Below are positions 1 through 8,161 of a stretch of DNA of 64,000 nucleotides, piece by piece; position 1 is the first letter of the stretch; each line of letters starts with the position of its first letter. Below the pieces are notes generated by a model, which saw only the letters and a program-made list of their open reading frames with translations, ran no database searches and had not been told where the DNA came from. The DNA comes from Ruminococcus sp. (GTDB lineage: Bacteria; Bacillota; Clostridia; Oscillospirales; Ruminococcaceae). The DNA is taken from assembly GCA_017475555.1 (NCBI GenBank), contig JAFVFL010000020.1, positions 1 through 64,000 on the forward strand, in the 5' to 3' direction. The position numbers and the translations under genes are program-made.

Positions 1-39
1 ACCTTTCTTGCTTTTTGTTGTATAATCTAAGTGACTCAT
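1..39 (-). CDS. Partial IS30-family transposase, N-terminal 13 codons
   Basis: The frame runs off the left edge, so only MSHLDYTTKSKKG can be read. It starts at an ATG preceded by GGGGG (46-50), and a TATAAT -10 lies further upstream (78-83 on the plus strand). The short N-terminus with TTKSKKG resembles the beginning of clostridial IS30-type DDE transposases, which is a memory-based match on very little sequence. The outer end of the element cannot be placed. It could equally be an unrelated small gene. Confidence 0.35.
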   Translation of the reverse strand, partial: MSHLDYTTKSKKG

Positions 40-151
40 TGTGATCCCCCTATGGTTGTGTTTGTTTGGTCACTTACATTATACCATATGTTTCACTTTG
101 AGTCATCTTTTTTATTGTGTCATTTTATTTTACAACTTTCCATTTTTTTGT

Positions 152-180
152 TTGCATTGTAAAATAATATGTGGTATAAT
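152..180 (+). promoter_or_regulatory. Sigma-A promoter for the DUF3877-like gene
   Basis: TTGCAT (152-157), a 17-bp spacer and TATAAT (175-180). Transcription would begin near 187, about 50 nt before the start codon at 239, and the leader contains the hairpin at 191-219. Confidence 0.7.
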
Positions 181-190
181 TACTGTATAA

Positions 191-219
191 CAGACAAGCC
201 CCGTTACCGGGGAGGTCTG
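191..219 (+). other. Leader hairpin
   Basis: CAGAC (191-195) pairs with GTCTG (215-219), and CCCCG (199-203) with CGGGG (208-212). It lies between the promoter and the ribosome site CCGGAGGAAAG, so it could act on mRNA stability or initiation. No T-run follows, so it is not a terminator. Confidence 0.4.
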
Positions 220-238
220 ATGATTCCGGAGGAAAGCT

Positions 239-787
239 ATGAACACTATCAACACTGAAAGACTTGAAAAGAATATTATCGACAATATCCACGAGGCACA
301 GCTGAAGCTCGGCTATGACGGCAGACCGGTGAGCCTGAATTACACACCCGCTACGCTCAGGCACCTTACCGGAAGCGATGATATGGGGGAAATATCGGAG
401 GCGGTAAAGTCCTGCTCTCCCGGCAGGCTCGGTGCTATGGAGATACGCCCGGTGCATGATATATACTGCATAACTGTCCCGGCGGAGGGAACGGCATACG
501 TCAATGCTCTTTATTCCGGCGATAACGGCTTTCTTTGCAGGCTTGTCGGCACAGTAAGGGAGCACGGGATATCCCTCGATGATGTGCTTGCGGTATTCCG
601 CAGCTTTTCGGACAATGTCGCAGTAAAGGAGAGCGGCAGCGAGGAATTTGACTACCTTGTGTACTTTGAGGACGGAGTGCCGGACGAGTATTATTACTGT
701 CTCACGCTTGAGCCGTGCATGGGCGGCGGCTGCCATATAACCTATCACAGGTTCATACGGGAGGATTACGAGGATCTTAATTTCTGA
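239..787 (+). CDS. DUF3877-like protein of unknown function
   Basis: A 182-residue soluble protein with no signal peptide or membrane segment. The acidic, tyrosine-rich C-terminus (FDYLVYFEDG, DEYYYC, GGCHITYHRF, EDYEDLNF) resembles the firmicute DUF3877 family as I recall it. No catalytic motif is recognisable. The start ATG follows a GGAGGAAAG ribosome site by four bases. It has its own promoter and is followed at once by another promoter, so it is probably monocistronic. The function is unknown. Confidence 0.6.
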   Translation: MNTINTERLEKNIIDNIHEAQLKLGYDGRPVSLNYTPATLRHLTGSDDMGEISEAVKSCSPGRLGAMEIRPVHDIYCITVPAEGTAYVNALYSGDNGFLCRLVGTVREHGISLDDVLAVFRSFSDNVAVKESGSEEFDYLVYFEDGVPDEYYYCLTLEPCMGGGCHITYHRFIREDYEDLNF

Positions 788-793
788 AACCGC

Positions 794-823
794 TTGACAT
801 CACAGCAGCAGGCATATTATAAT
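794..823 (+). promoter_or_regulatory. Sigma-A promoter for the GH-A-like hydrolase
   Basis: TTGACA (794-799), 18-bp spacer, TATAAT (818-823). The upstream in-frame TTG at 794 is part of the -35 box, which argues against using it as a start codon. Confidence 0.75.
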
Positions 824-862
824 ATTAATATAAAATCTGGATATTCTGAAAGGAAAGGCTTT

Positions 863-2305
863 ATGTATTACGAAATAAACGAGATGAAAAAAGTCACTAT
901 GGGCAAGGCAAAATGTGCTGTAGACCTCGGCGACGGCAGCGAAAGAGGAGAGTACGTTGACCAGGACTATATCCTCCAAAGGCTCGGCAGACCCCACCGC
1001 AGTATTTCCCTCATGTACTGCTACTATCCCTTTGATGAGCAGTTCCCGCAGCGTATATCGGAGGCGATGAAGGACGCTGATGTTTCGTTCCAGTGGGACT
1101 ACCCATACGACGATTACTTCACCTACAAGGGCGGTATCGGCGGAAGCAGGGACGGTGAGCCGTTTGAGCAGATGAGAGATGTCCGCCGCCACGGACAGGA
1201 CGTTACCCTCACTCTCACTATCGACCCGCACGTTACTGATGAGATGCTCGCCGCAATTGGTGATGACCTGAGAACGTTCGGCAGGGTGCTGCTGCGTATC
1301 AACCATGAGGCAACGGGAAACTGGTTCTCGTTCAACAAAAGAGCTACCTATCAGGAAGTCGCAGATTTCTACTGCCGTGCGAGCCGTGTCATAAAGGAGC
1401 ACGCCCCGAATGTACAGACCATCCTCTGCATAGGCGGCGTTGAGAATCCGGAAAAAGGCCCTGAGATAGAAATGGAGAAGGAGTTCTCCCAGGCTGTGAG
1501 AGAGACTGATATCTGGTCGGTCGATAAGTATATGTCCCTGCACTGGGGCTGGCCGTTCGACGTTGCAGAGACTGGCGGAACGTCCCATAAGAGAGGCTCT
1601 GTGCGTGAGACGTATGAGCATACAAAAATGAGCTATGAAAGGTTCAGGTACATAAACGGCGGCGTGGACAAGCCTATGGTGATGAGCGAGTTCAACTCCG
1701 ACGGAGACGTTACAGGTGCGTATGAGCAGGCTGAAATGGTGAAGCTGTTCTGCGATATACTTGCACAGGAGAAGGCTGACTGGTTCACGGGCTTTACGTT
1801 CTATCAGTTCCGTGACCGGGGCAGGCTCGGTCTTGAAATAGAAGACCCGAACAATCAGAACGTCGGAATCGAGCAGCCGGTAATGCAGACATATAAGGAT
1901 ATTATCCACAGCGATTGGTTCTATCCGTCAATGACTTCAGGGGAGGATATAACGCTCCCGGTGACACTCCGCTGGGGCAGCTCCGAGGACGCTGAGGGTA
2001 TAGAGATTCCGGTGCATTTCGACAAAAACCCGCACTTCTGCGAGCTTGTGTTCGAGGACGAGAGCAATCTGATGATAGAGATACACGGCAGGTGGTTCTA
2101 TAAGTCGCCGAAGGCTAAGACCATAGACCTTATGTCAGCGTTCTTTGAGAAGCCTCTTGACGGTGCAGCAGACCTTACTCTGCGTATCTTTGCACCGCCC
2201 GCAAGCGGCGAGAATGATGAGGATATCTACAATTATTACTACACTCTTGAAAAGCTCCCGAGGCTCCGTATCCTCACCGAGCCGGTCGAGAAGAGTCTTG
2301 ACTAA
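863..2305 (+). CDS. Putative glycoside hydrolase, clan GH-A-like TIM barrel
   Basis: 480 residues from the ATG at 863, chosen because AAAGGAAAGG precedes it and because a promoter covers the earlier in-frame TTG. There is no signal peptide, so the enzyme appears cytoplasmic. The layout suggests a (beta/alpha)8 barrel of clan GH-A type. INHEATGNWFSF carries a candidate acid/base Glu (about residue 149), and KPMVMSEFNSDG a candidate nucleophile Glu (about 276). WGWPFD and FTFYQFRDRG are further barrel-end aromatic motifs. A beta-rich C-terminal domain (about 365-480) may bind carbohydrate. It most resembles GH26/GH5-like proteins without matching one family that I can name. Its stop overlaps the start of the next gene by one base, suggesting co-translation with the dockerin LRR protein. 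Confidence 0.6.
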   Translation: MYYEINEMKKVTMGKAKCAVDLGDGSERGEYVDQDYILQRLGRPHRSISLMYCYYPFDEQFPQRISEAMKDADVSFQWDYPYDDYFTYKGGIGGSRDGEPFEQMRDVRRHGQDVTLTLTIDPHVTDEMLAAIGDDLRTFGRVLLRINHEATGNWFSFNKRATYQEVADFYCRASRVIKEHAPNVQTILCIGGVENPEKGPEIEMEKEFSQAVRETDIWSVDKYMSLHWGWPFDVAETGGTSHKRGSVRETYEHTKMSYERFRYINGGVDKPMVMSEFNSDGDVTGAYEQAEMVKLFCDILAQEKADWFTGFTFYQFRDRGRLGLEIEDPNNQNVGIEQPVMQTYKDIIHSDWFYPSMTSGEDITLPVTLRWGSSEDAEGIEIPVHFDKNPHFCELVFEDESNLMIEIHGRWFYKSPKAKTIDLMSAFFEKPLDGAADLTLRIFAPPASGENDEDIYNYYYTLEKLPRLRILTEPVEKSLD

Positions 2306-3531
2306 TGAGTATGAGGAAAATTGCGGCAGCTCTTCTCTCGCTGTGTACCGTCTGCACCGCTCTGACTGTCACGGGGTACAAGGCCCCTGAGAGACTTTTG
2401 AGTGCGTATGCGGAGACTGTAGCCTCCGGTACGTGCGGAAGCGGAGTTTACTGGTATTATGATGACGGCGGAACGCTGAATATCGTGGGGAGAGGAGAAA
2501 TGACAAGTCACCCGTGGCTTTCAAGCTATCAGGACGATATGCAGAAGGTGGTCGTCGGCAACGGAGTGACGAGCATTGACAAAAACGCCTTTGCGTATTG
2601 CAGCAGGCTGACTGAGATCACCCTCCCTGAAAGCGTTACAACTATCAATTACGGTGCGTTCAATCACTCCGCCGTGAGGTCGCTGACTATACCCTCCGGC
2701 GTTACGGAGATACCCGATGCTATGTGCGAGTGGTGCGATGGTCTGGAGGAGCTTATCCTGCCGGACGGACTTACCTCCATCGGTGCATATTCATTTGAAA
2801 ACTGCGGGCTGCTCAGTGCTGTGGATATCCCGGAGAGTGTGACGGAGATAGGCAGATATGCGTTCTTTAAATGCACGGGGCTCGTATCAGCCGTAATACC
2901 TGACGGAGTTAAGGAGATAGCAGATGCTTCATTCCATGAATGCACCTCCCTGACAAGCGTCAAGCTCCCGGACGGACTTACCGGAATCGGGGAAAATGCG
3001 TTCAGCGGCTGCACGGCTCTTGAGGAGATAGCTCTGCCGGATACGCTGACCTCGCTCGGTATGCGTGCGTTCGGAGAATGCAAGGCTCTTAAAGAGATCG
3101 TTGTGCCTGCCGGTGTACATGAGATACCGCAGAAAGCATTCTACCTCTGCTCGTCCCTTTCAAGCGTGACGATACTTGACCCGTACTGCGAGATCTACCC
3201 GACCGACACCATATGCAATACGCTTGAATACTTCGGAGTGATAAGAGGCTATACTGGCTCGACTGCACAGGAATTTGCACAGAAAAAGGGTGCTGACTTC
3301 GAGTCCATAGGCGAGCTGCCGTATATTCTCGGAGACGCTGACGGCAGCGGACTTGTCACGGCAGATGATGCATCGCTTGTGCTGTGGCACTATGCCCTCG
3401 TATCCACAGGTGTTCAGGGCGTTATCGCTGAGGAAAACAGATCAGGTGCAGACCTTGACCGGGACGGACTTATAGACTCCCGTGATGCGTCAGGTATACT
3501 GGAGCTTTACGCAAAGAACTCGGTCAGCTGA
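2305..3531 (+). CDS. Secreted BspA-type leucine-rich repeat protein with C-terminal type I dockerin
   Basis: 408 residues. The N-terminus (MSMRKIAAALLSLCTVCTALTVTGY) is a signal peptide. The middle (about 60-325) is a run of roughly ten 23-residue LRR_5/BspA repeats with the pattern LPxGLTxIGxxAFxxCxxL. These repeats typically mediate protein or surface contacts. The C-terminus (about 335-408) is a type I dockerin with two calcium loops, DADGSGLVTADD and DLDRDGLIDSRD. It is therefore a probable non-catalytic cellulosome component. The start ATG overlaps the preceding stop (TAATG); an in-frame ATG at 2311 is an equally good start. No separate promoter is visible, so it is likely read with the upstream hydrolase. 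Confidence 0.85.
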   Translation: MSMRKIAAALLSLCTVCTALTVTGYKAPERLLSAYAETVASGTCGSGVYWYYDDGGTLNIVGRGEMTSHPWLSSYQDDMQKVVVGNGVTSIDKNAFAYCSRLTEITLPESVTTINYGAFNHSAVRSLTIPSGVTEIPDAMCEWCDGLEELILPDGLTSIGAYSFENCGLLSAVDIPESVTEIGRYAFFKCTGLVSAVIPDGVKEIADASFHECTSLTSVKLPDGLTGIGENAFSGCTALEEIALPDTLTSLGMRAFGECKALKEIVVPAGVHEIPQKAFYLCSSLSSVTILDPYCEIYPTDTICNTLEYFGVIRGYTGSTAQEFAQKKGADFESIGELPYILGDADGSGLVTADDASLVLWHYALVSTGVQGVIAEENRSGADLDRDGLIDSRDASGILELYAKNSVS

Positions 3532-3544
3532 GACAGGAGGACAC

Positions 3545-4222
3545 ATGAAAACATCAGTTATTATCGTCTGTGCGGGAAATTCAACACGTATGGGCGGTGT
3601 GAACAAGATACTTCTTCCGCTGGGTGAGCGACTCGTTATCGGGGTCACTATGCTTGCATTCGAGAAATGCGAGAGCGTGAGGGAGATAGTCATTTCCGCA
3701 AGAGAAGCCGATATACCGGCGATACAGGCGGAGGCGGAGGCGGCAGGCATAACAAAGCTGAAGACCTGCACTGTCGGGGGGGCTACCCGTCAGGAAAGCG
3801 TGATAAACGGGGTCAGGCAGATATCGAAGGACACGGCACTCGTTGCTGTACATGACGGAGCAAGACCGCTCGTGAAGCCGGAGCATATCGAAAGGGCGAT
3901 ACACGACGCTGAGGTGTTCGGCGGTGCGGCACTCGGTGTACCGGTAAAGGATACCATAAAGACGGTCGAGGACGGACTTGTTACGGACACTCCGCCCCGG
4001 AAGCTGCTGTATATCACCCAGACTCCGCAGATATTCCGCAGAGAGCTGTACTTCGAGGGAATAGACTTCGCACTTGAGCACGGGCTCGATTTTACGGACG
4101 ACTGCCAGCTCGTCGAGGCTGTCGGCGGAAAGATAGCGATGACGACGGGCGACTACACCAATATCAAGATAACGACACCGGAGGATATAGAGATAGCAGA
4201 GCTTCTGCTGAAAAGAAGCTGA
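3545..4222 (+). CDS. ispD: 2-C-methyl-D-erythritol 4-phosphate cytidylyltransferase
   Basis: 225 residues, third step of the MEP isoprenoid pathway (CTP + MEP to CDP-ME). The start ATG at 3545 follows ACAGGAGGACAC. The nucleotide-binding N-terminus ([22 protein letters not shown]) has the glycine loop and catalytic Lys. [11 protein letters not shown] and the KDTIK segment are family signatures, and the C-terminus [14 protein letters not shown] is typical. Length is normal for IspD. It lies 11 bp ahead of ispF, so two pathway enzymes are cotranscribed; ispE is not in the window. Confidence 0.95.
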   Translation: MKTSVIIVCAGNSTRMGGVNKILLPLGERLVIGVTMLAFEKCESVREIVISAREADIPAIQAEAEAAGITKLKTCTVGGATRQESVINGVRQISKDTALVAVHDGARPLVKPEHIERAIHDAEVFGGAALGVPVKDTIKTVEDGLVTDTPPRKLLYITQTPQIFRRELYFEGIDFALEHGLDFTDDCQLVEAVGGKIAMTTGDYTNIKITTPEDIEIAELLLKRS

Positions 4223-4233
4223 AAGGAGCAGAT

Positions 4234-4716
4234 ATGTTCAGGATAGGACACGGATATGACGTACACAGGCTCGGAGAGGGGCGGCGGCTCATACTCGGAG
4301 GAGTGGATATTCCCCATGATACCGGGCTTATCGGGCACTCAGACGCTGATGTGCTCGCCCATGCGGTAATGGATTCCATGCTTGGGGCACTTGCACTCGG
4401 CGATATAGGTCAGCACTTCCCGGACACGGCTGATGAATACCTCGGAGCAGACAGCATGAAGCTCATGGAGAGGGTAGTGCAGCTGTGCAGCGAGAGGGGC
4501 TACAGGGTCGGCAATATCGACGCTACGGTCATTGCACAGGCACCGAAGCTTATGCCGCACATACCGCAGATGAGGGAGAATATCGCAAGGGTATGCGGCT
4601 GTGACGTATCGCAGGTGAATGTAAAGGCTACTACTGAGGAAAAGCTTGGGTTCACCGGTGAAAAGCTCGGCATATCGGCTCATTCGGTGGCATTGATGAT
4701 CAGTAAGAGCGATTGA
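4234..4716 (+). CDS. ispF: 2-C-methyl-D-erythritol 2,4-cyclodiphosphate synthase
   Basis: 160 residues, the usual length for this trimeric zinc enzyme of the MEP pathway. [11 protein letters not shown] supplies metal-ligand Asp and His, [14 protein letters not shown] the third His, and [10 protein letters not shown] the flexible substrate loop. The C-terminal [12 protein letters not shown] motif is the CDP-binding signature. A GAAAGGAGCAGAT ribosome site precedes the ATG. It is the last gene of the run and ends at the terminator at 4738-4770. Confidence 0.96.
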   Translation: MFRIGHGYDVHRLGEGRRLILGGVDIPHDTGLIGHSDADVLAHAVMDSMLGALALGDIGQHFPDTADEYLGADSMKLMERVVQLCSERGYRVGNIDATVIAQAPKLMPHIPQMRENIARVCGCDVSQVNVKATTEEKLGFTGEKLGISAHSVALMISKSD

Positions 4717-4737
4717 CGGTCTTTCTTAAAAAAGCAA

Positions 4738-4770
4738 AAAGTCCAGACCAAAAAGCTTGGTCTGGACTTT
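4738..4770. terminator. Bidirectional terminator between ispF and the metal-transport operon
   Basis: A 13-bp perfect stem, AAAGTCCAGACCA (4738-4750) with its complement (4758-4770), and a 7-nt loop. It is A-rich on the left and T-rich on the right, so it can end ispF (+) and the convergent lipoprotein gene (-). Confidence 0.85.
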
Positions 4771-4772
4771 CT

Positions 4773-5288
4773 TCATCTCTCCATTTCTGCACCCGTCAGC
4801 TGACAGTAGGTCGCATAATCCTCCTTATACCAGCCGAAAACTCCGGTGACTGTCACCTCATCACCCTCTGCCGGATAATCGTCCGGATATACATAGCTGC
4901 CGTCAAGCACGAACTCTATCCCCTGACTACAGCACGCCGCTGCATCAGCGATAAGCACTGCAAAGTATTCGTTCCCGTTTGCCGGGTCCTTGTAATAGCT
5001 GAAATTCCCGTGCATCTTCACTGTCTTCCCCTCATATTCCGTCGGAGAACTCATCATATCATACACCTGTGCATATACCATGCTCGACGATAACACTGTA
5101 AGGTCGATGTCGTACTCACTCTCGCCCTGTATCGAGGAAAAACGCTCCTCCTTGGGCTTGTTCATCTCCTCCATTGAAAGCCCGTCATTGCGTGCCGCCT
5201 TTGACGATGACTCCTGCTCTGTCTGACCGCAGCCGGTCAGCATTACAGCTGTAAGCAGAACAGCTGCCGCTTTAATGATATTTTTCAT
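4773..5288 (-). CDS. Lipoprotein with OB-fold-like domain, metal-transport operon
   Basis: 171 residues from the ATG at 5288. An upstream in-frame GTG at 5297 sits inside the ribosome site GAGAGGTG and is rejected. The signal peptide ends in a lipobox (VMLTGCGQ), so the protein should be membrane-anchored outside the cell. After a charged linker, the domain from about residue 70 (EYEGKTVKMHGNFSYY, GDEVTVTGVFGWY) has the beta-strand spacing of small OB-fold proteins found beside zinc transporters. It contains a CC pair (DAAACCSQGIEF) that might bind metal. It lies 12 bp after the permease gene and is probably cotranscribed. The exact function is unknown. Confidence 0.6.
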   Translation of the reverse strand: MKNIIKAAAVLLTAVMLTGCGQTEQESSSKAARNDGLSMEEMNKPKEERFSSIQGESEYDIDLTVLSSSMVYAQVYDMMSSPTEYEGKTVKMHGNFSYYKDPANGNEYFAVLIADAAACCSQGIEFVLDGSYVYPDDYPAEGDEVTVTGVFGWYKEDYATYCQLTGAEMER

Positions 5289-5300
5289 TTTTTGCACCTC

Positions 5301-6209
5301 TCAATTCCTGCGGGTCACGGCTGAGACAAGGCTCATCAGCAGAAATACCGCAATATCTGCCGCAACTATAGTCGAGCCTGTCGGTGTTGAATAAAGTATC
5401 GAAAGGATTATCCCGAACGCTGCACAGATGACCGATATCACAGCCGAGCAGATCATAACGCTCCGGAAGCTGCGGAATATCCTCATTGCAGACAATGCCG
5501 GGAAGATGATGAGTGCCGATATGAGCAGAGAGCCGACAAGGTTCATCGCAAGAACTATCACGACCGCCGTTATGACGGCTGTCATGAGGTTGTACGCCCC
5601 GGCATTTACTCCGGACGCCCTTGTGAACGTCTCGTCAAAGGTGACTGCAAATATCTTGTTGTAGAAAAGAATGAATGTCACTATCACCGCTGCCGCCATT
5701 ACTGAGCAGAGTATAACGTCACTCAGTTTAAGGGTAAGTATTGAGTACGAGCCGAAAAGCGTGCTGCAAACGTCGCCGGATATATTCGACGAGGTCGGGA
5801 AGCGGTTCATTATCAGATAGCCCACCGCAAGAGAGCCGACCGATATCATTGCGACTGCCGCATCGCCCTTTATCTTCGTATTCTGTCCTGTCCTGAGCAG
5901 AAGTATCGCCGAGATGACGGTTATCGGCAGGACTATCGCTGTGCTGTGGTTCACGCTGAGTACCTCCGCAAGCCCGTCTGCACCGGACGAGCCGATACTC
6001 CGCAGTGCAAAGGTAACAGCCGAGCCGACTGCTATCGCACCGAACGCCACATGAGAAAGCCCGTCGCCGATGAACGAGAAGCGTTTTAGAACGAGCGGTA
6101 CTCCGAGCAGTGACGAGCAGAGTGCGATAAGAAGCCCGACTATCATTGCGTACCTTACGAACGGATAATTGATAAATGCGTCTCTGAGCGACCCAAGACT
6201 GTCAGCCAT
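5301..6209 (-). CDS. znuB: Metal ABC transporter permease, ZnuB family
   Basis: 302 residues with about eight to nine membrane helices. The start at 6209 is set by GGAGGTGAGGACA immediately upstream and overlaps the end of the ATPase gene by 8 nt. Family motifs are LGVPLVLKRFSFIGDGLSHVAFG near the N-terminus and NLVGSLLISALIIFPALSAMR, the usual ABC-3 permease signature. It would pass a divalent cation, zinc or manganese, delivered by the substrate-binding lipoprotein. The symbol is given by family; metal identity is not settled by sequence. Confidence 0.88.
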   Translation of the reverse strand: MADSLGSLRDAFINYPFVRYAMIVGLLIALCSSLLGVPLVLKRFSFIGDGLSHVAFGAIAVGSAVTFALRSIGSSGADGLAEVLSVNHSTAIVLPITVISAILLLRTGQNTKIKGDAAVAMISVGSLAVGYLIMNRFPTSSNISGDVCSTLFGSYSILTLKLSDVILCSVMAAAVIVTFILFYNKIFAVTFDETFTRASGVNAGAYNLMTAVITAVVIVLAMNLVGSLLISALIIFPALSAMRIFRSFRSVMICSAVISVICAAFGIILSILYSTPTGSTIVAADIAVFLLMSLVSAVTRRN

Positions 6210-6984
6210 TGTCCTCACCTCCGGTCTGTTCATCTCCGGGGTACCCATATGTCCCCTCTGCGGCAAGAAAGCTTCTTCCTACCTCGCTCTCCCGGTACTC
6301 CTGTGAAGTGCCGAAGAAAAGCTGTCTGCGGCTGCCGATGTGGAGGATATGCGAGGAATATCTCACCGCTGCCGCAACGTCGTGTGATACCATTATTATC
6401 GTTATTCCCTTCTTATTCAGCTCACGGATAAGCTCATACAGGTCAAGCTGTGCCTTCGGGTCAAGCCCGGTAACAGGCTCGTCAAGCAGCAGCATTTTCT
6501 GTGCTGCACACAACGCCCTCGCAAGCAGTACCCTCTGCTGCTGTCCGCCCGAAAGGTCACGGTAGCAGCGTTTCGCAAGGTCAGTTATGCCGAGCAGAGC
6601 CATATTCTGCTCCGCTAAGTCCTTTTCTGCAAGGCTGTAAAACGGGCGCAGACCGCTCTTTGACACGCACCCTGACCGGACTATCTCACGCACAGAAGCC
6701 GGGAAATCCCTCTGCACAACTGTCTGCTGCGGAAGGTAGCCTATCTGCGAGGGGCTTACTCCGCCGAGCCATTCTATCTCGCCGGACAGCTGCGGTTTAA
6801 GACCGAGTATCGCCTTGACGAGGGTACTCTTTCCCGAACCGTTCTCGCCGATGATGCACAGATAATCACCCTCATGCACCTCAAAGCTCAGCTCCTCTGC
6901 AACGACTCTCCCCTCATATCCGAGGGAAGCCCTCCGGCAGGCAAGCTGTATCTTATTTTCTTTTTTTTCTGTATTTTCAGGCAT
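6202..6984 (-). CDS. znuC: Metal ABC transporter ATP-binding protein, ZnuC family
   Basis: 260 residues. The Walker A (GENGSGKSTL), Q-loop (LPQQ), ABC signature (LSGGQQQRVLLARAL), Walker B (KMLLLDEP) and H-loop (MVSHD) are all intact. The ATG at 6984 has AGGAG four to five bases upstream and overlaps the end of znuA by 8 nt, so the genes are translationally coupled. The protein energises import through the adjacent permease. Confidence 0.9.
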   Translation of the reverse strand: MPENTEKKENKIQLACRRASLGYEGRVVAEELSFEVHEGDYLCIIGENGSGKSTLVKAILGLKPQLSGEIEWLGGVSPSQIGYLPQQTVVQRDFPASVREIVRSGCVSKSGLRPFYSLAEKDLAEQNMALLGITDLAKRCYRDLSGGQQQRVLLARALCAAQKMLLLDEPVTGLDPKAQLDLYELIRELNKKGITIIMVSHDVAAAVRYSSHILHIGSRRQLFFGTSQEYRESEVGRSFLAAEGTYGYPGDEQTGGEDNG

Positions 6985-8011
6985 TTTTCTCCTGCACCCC
7001 CTCCAGAGCATTACACAGGCTCTCGCAGTTCTTCTCCATGATCGAAAGATATGTAGCTCCGTCCTTTATATCCTGCCGTGTGACGGACTGTATCGAATCA
7101 AGCTCAGTGATCGTCACGCCGGGAGTTTTCATATTATCAGCGACTGATTCAGCGATAGAATGGTCAGAGCCCTCTATCACGCAGATAGTTCCGGCATTTA
7201 TCTCGTCAGCCTTCTGTGCGAGGAATGCGATAGTCGAGAAGCTTGCCTCAGTTTCAGCCGAGCAGCCGACAAATGCAGCGTAGTAGTCAAAGCCGTAGTC
7301 CTCGGTAAAATAGCGGAAAGGAAATCTGTCGCCGAAGATCAGCGTTTTTCTCTCCGGGGAAAGCTCCTGTGCAAGCCTTGAAAAGCTTGAATCAAGCTCA
7401 CTGAGCTTTCCGGTGTAGCCCTCAAGATTCTCCTGATAATACCCGGCATTTTCCGGGTCTGCCTCACACAGCAGCTCTGCGGCGGCACTGCATATCCTCT
7501 GTGCATTCCTCAGCGAGAGCCATACGTGCTCGTCGTATTCAGCCTCATCGTGTATCTCCGCACTCTCTGCTCCGGCATTCTCCATGCCCTCCTTGAGCTC
7601 CTCCTCACGCAGGGAGCTTTCGAGCGTGTCCATAAGGCTGAGCACCCTCATATCCTTGTTTACTGCGGTATCGAGTACGCCGCTTACCCAGCTGTCGGAC
7701 TCACCGCCCACATATATAAATATGTCGCAGGACGATATCCTCATGATATCCTCAGTCGTCGGCTGATAGCTGTGCATATCAGCACCGTTGTCCGTCAGAC
7801 AGCTCAGCTTCACAGAGCCGGGATTATCGCCGAGTATGTTCCGTACCCAGTCGTACTCCGGGAAAATGGTACAGACAACGCTTATATCGTCTGTGCTGTC
7901 TCCGGAACTACTGCCCGGAGAGCTGCCGCACGAAACGGCAGAAAGCCCGAAAATGCAGCACATTAAAGCCGCTGCTGCTCCTGTCACTAACCTTCTAATA
8001 TTCTGCCTCAT
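6977..8011 (-). CDS. znuA: Metal ABC transporter substrate-binding lipoprotein, ZnuA family
   Basis: 344 residues from the ATG at 8011 (GGAGAAG upstream). The signal peptide ends in a lipobox (FGLSAVSCGSS). The cluster A-I fold is indicated by DMHSYQPTTEDIMRISSCD (metal His), DEHVWLSLRNAQ (second His) and FGDRFPFRYF. The loop between the first two ligands is acidic (EIHDEAEYDEH) rather than a long His stretch. First gene of the operon, directly behind a promoter overlapped by a Fur-type box, so metal-repressed expression is expected. Confidence 0.88.
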   Translation of the reverse strand: MRQNIRRLVTGAAAALMCCIFGLSAVSCGSSPGSSSGDSTDDISVVCTIFPEYDWVRNILGDNPGSVKLSCLTDNGADMHSYQPTTEDIMRISSCDIFIYVGGESDSWVSGVLDTAVNKDMRVLSLMDTLESSLREEELKEGMENAGAESAEIHDEAEYDEHVWLSLRNAQRICSAAAELLCEADPENAGYYQENLEGYTGKLSELDSSFSRLAQELSPERKTLIFGDRFPFRYFTEDYGFDYYAAFVGCSAETEASFSTIAFLAQKADEINAGTICVIEGSDHSIAESVADNMKTPGVTITELDSIQSVTRQDIKDGATYLSIMEKNCESLCNALEGVQEKNA

Positions 8012-8037
8012 ATACTGCTCTTCTCCATTTGTAAATA

Positions 8038-8052
8038 TGAAAATGATTCTCA
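8038..8052 (-). promoter_or_regulatory. Fur-family operator of the metal-transport operon
   Basis: TGAAAATGATTCTCA is a 7-1-7 inverted repeat matching the Fur consensus TGATAATNATTATCA at 12 of 14 specified positions. It lies just downstream of the -10 box, over the expected transcription start, which fits repression by a metal-loaded Fur/Zur/PerR-type protein encoded elsewhere. Confidence 0.7.
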
Positions 8053-8059
8053 TTTTTGT

Positions 8060-8088
8060 ATTATATCACATCATTTCCCCCGTGTCAA
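8060..8088 (-). promoter_or_regulatory. Sigma-A promoter of the metal-transport operon
   Basis: On the minus strand, TTGACA (8088-8083), 17-bp spacer, TATAAT (8065-8060): a consensus promoter. Confidence 0.85.
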
Positions 8089-8161
8089 TGCTTTTCACAA
8101 AATTTTCACTGCGGCATATTATGGACTATAAAAGCAAATAATCAAATATGGAGATATACAG

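Noticed and set aside
794..862. N-terminal extension of the GH-A-like protein from TTG 794
   Set aside because: The TTG is the -35 box of a good promoter, the -10 follows inside the extension, and a proper ribosome site precedes ATG 863.
800..1909. 369-codon antisense frame opposite the GH-A-like hydrolase gene
   Set aside because: No ribosome site, no domain, and it mirrors the codon pattern of the sense gene, which has motifs, a promoter and a start site.
7526..7966. 146-codon plus-strand frame opposite znuA
   Set aside because: Antisense to a gene with clear metal-binding motifs; no initiation signals of its own.
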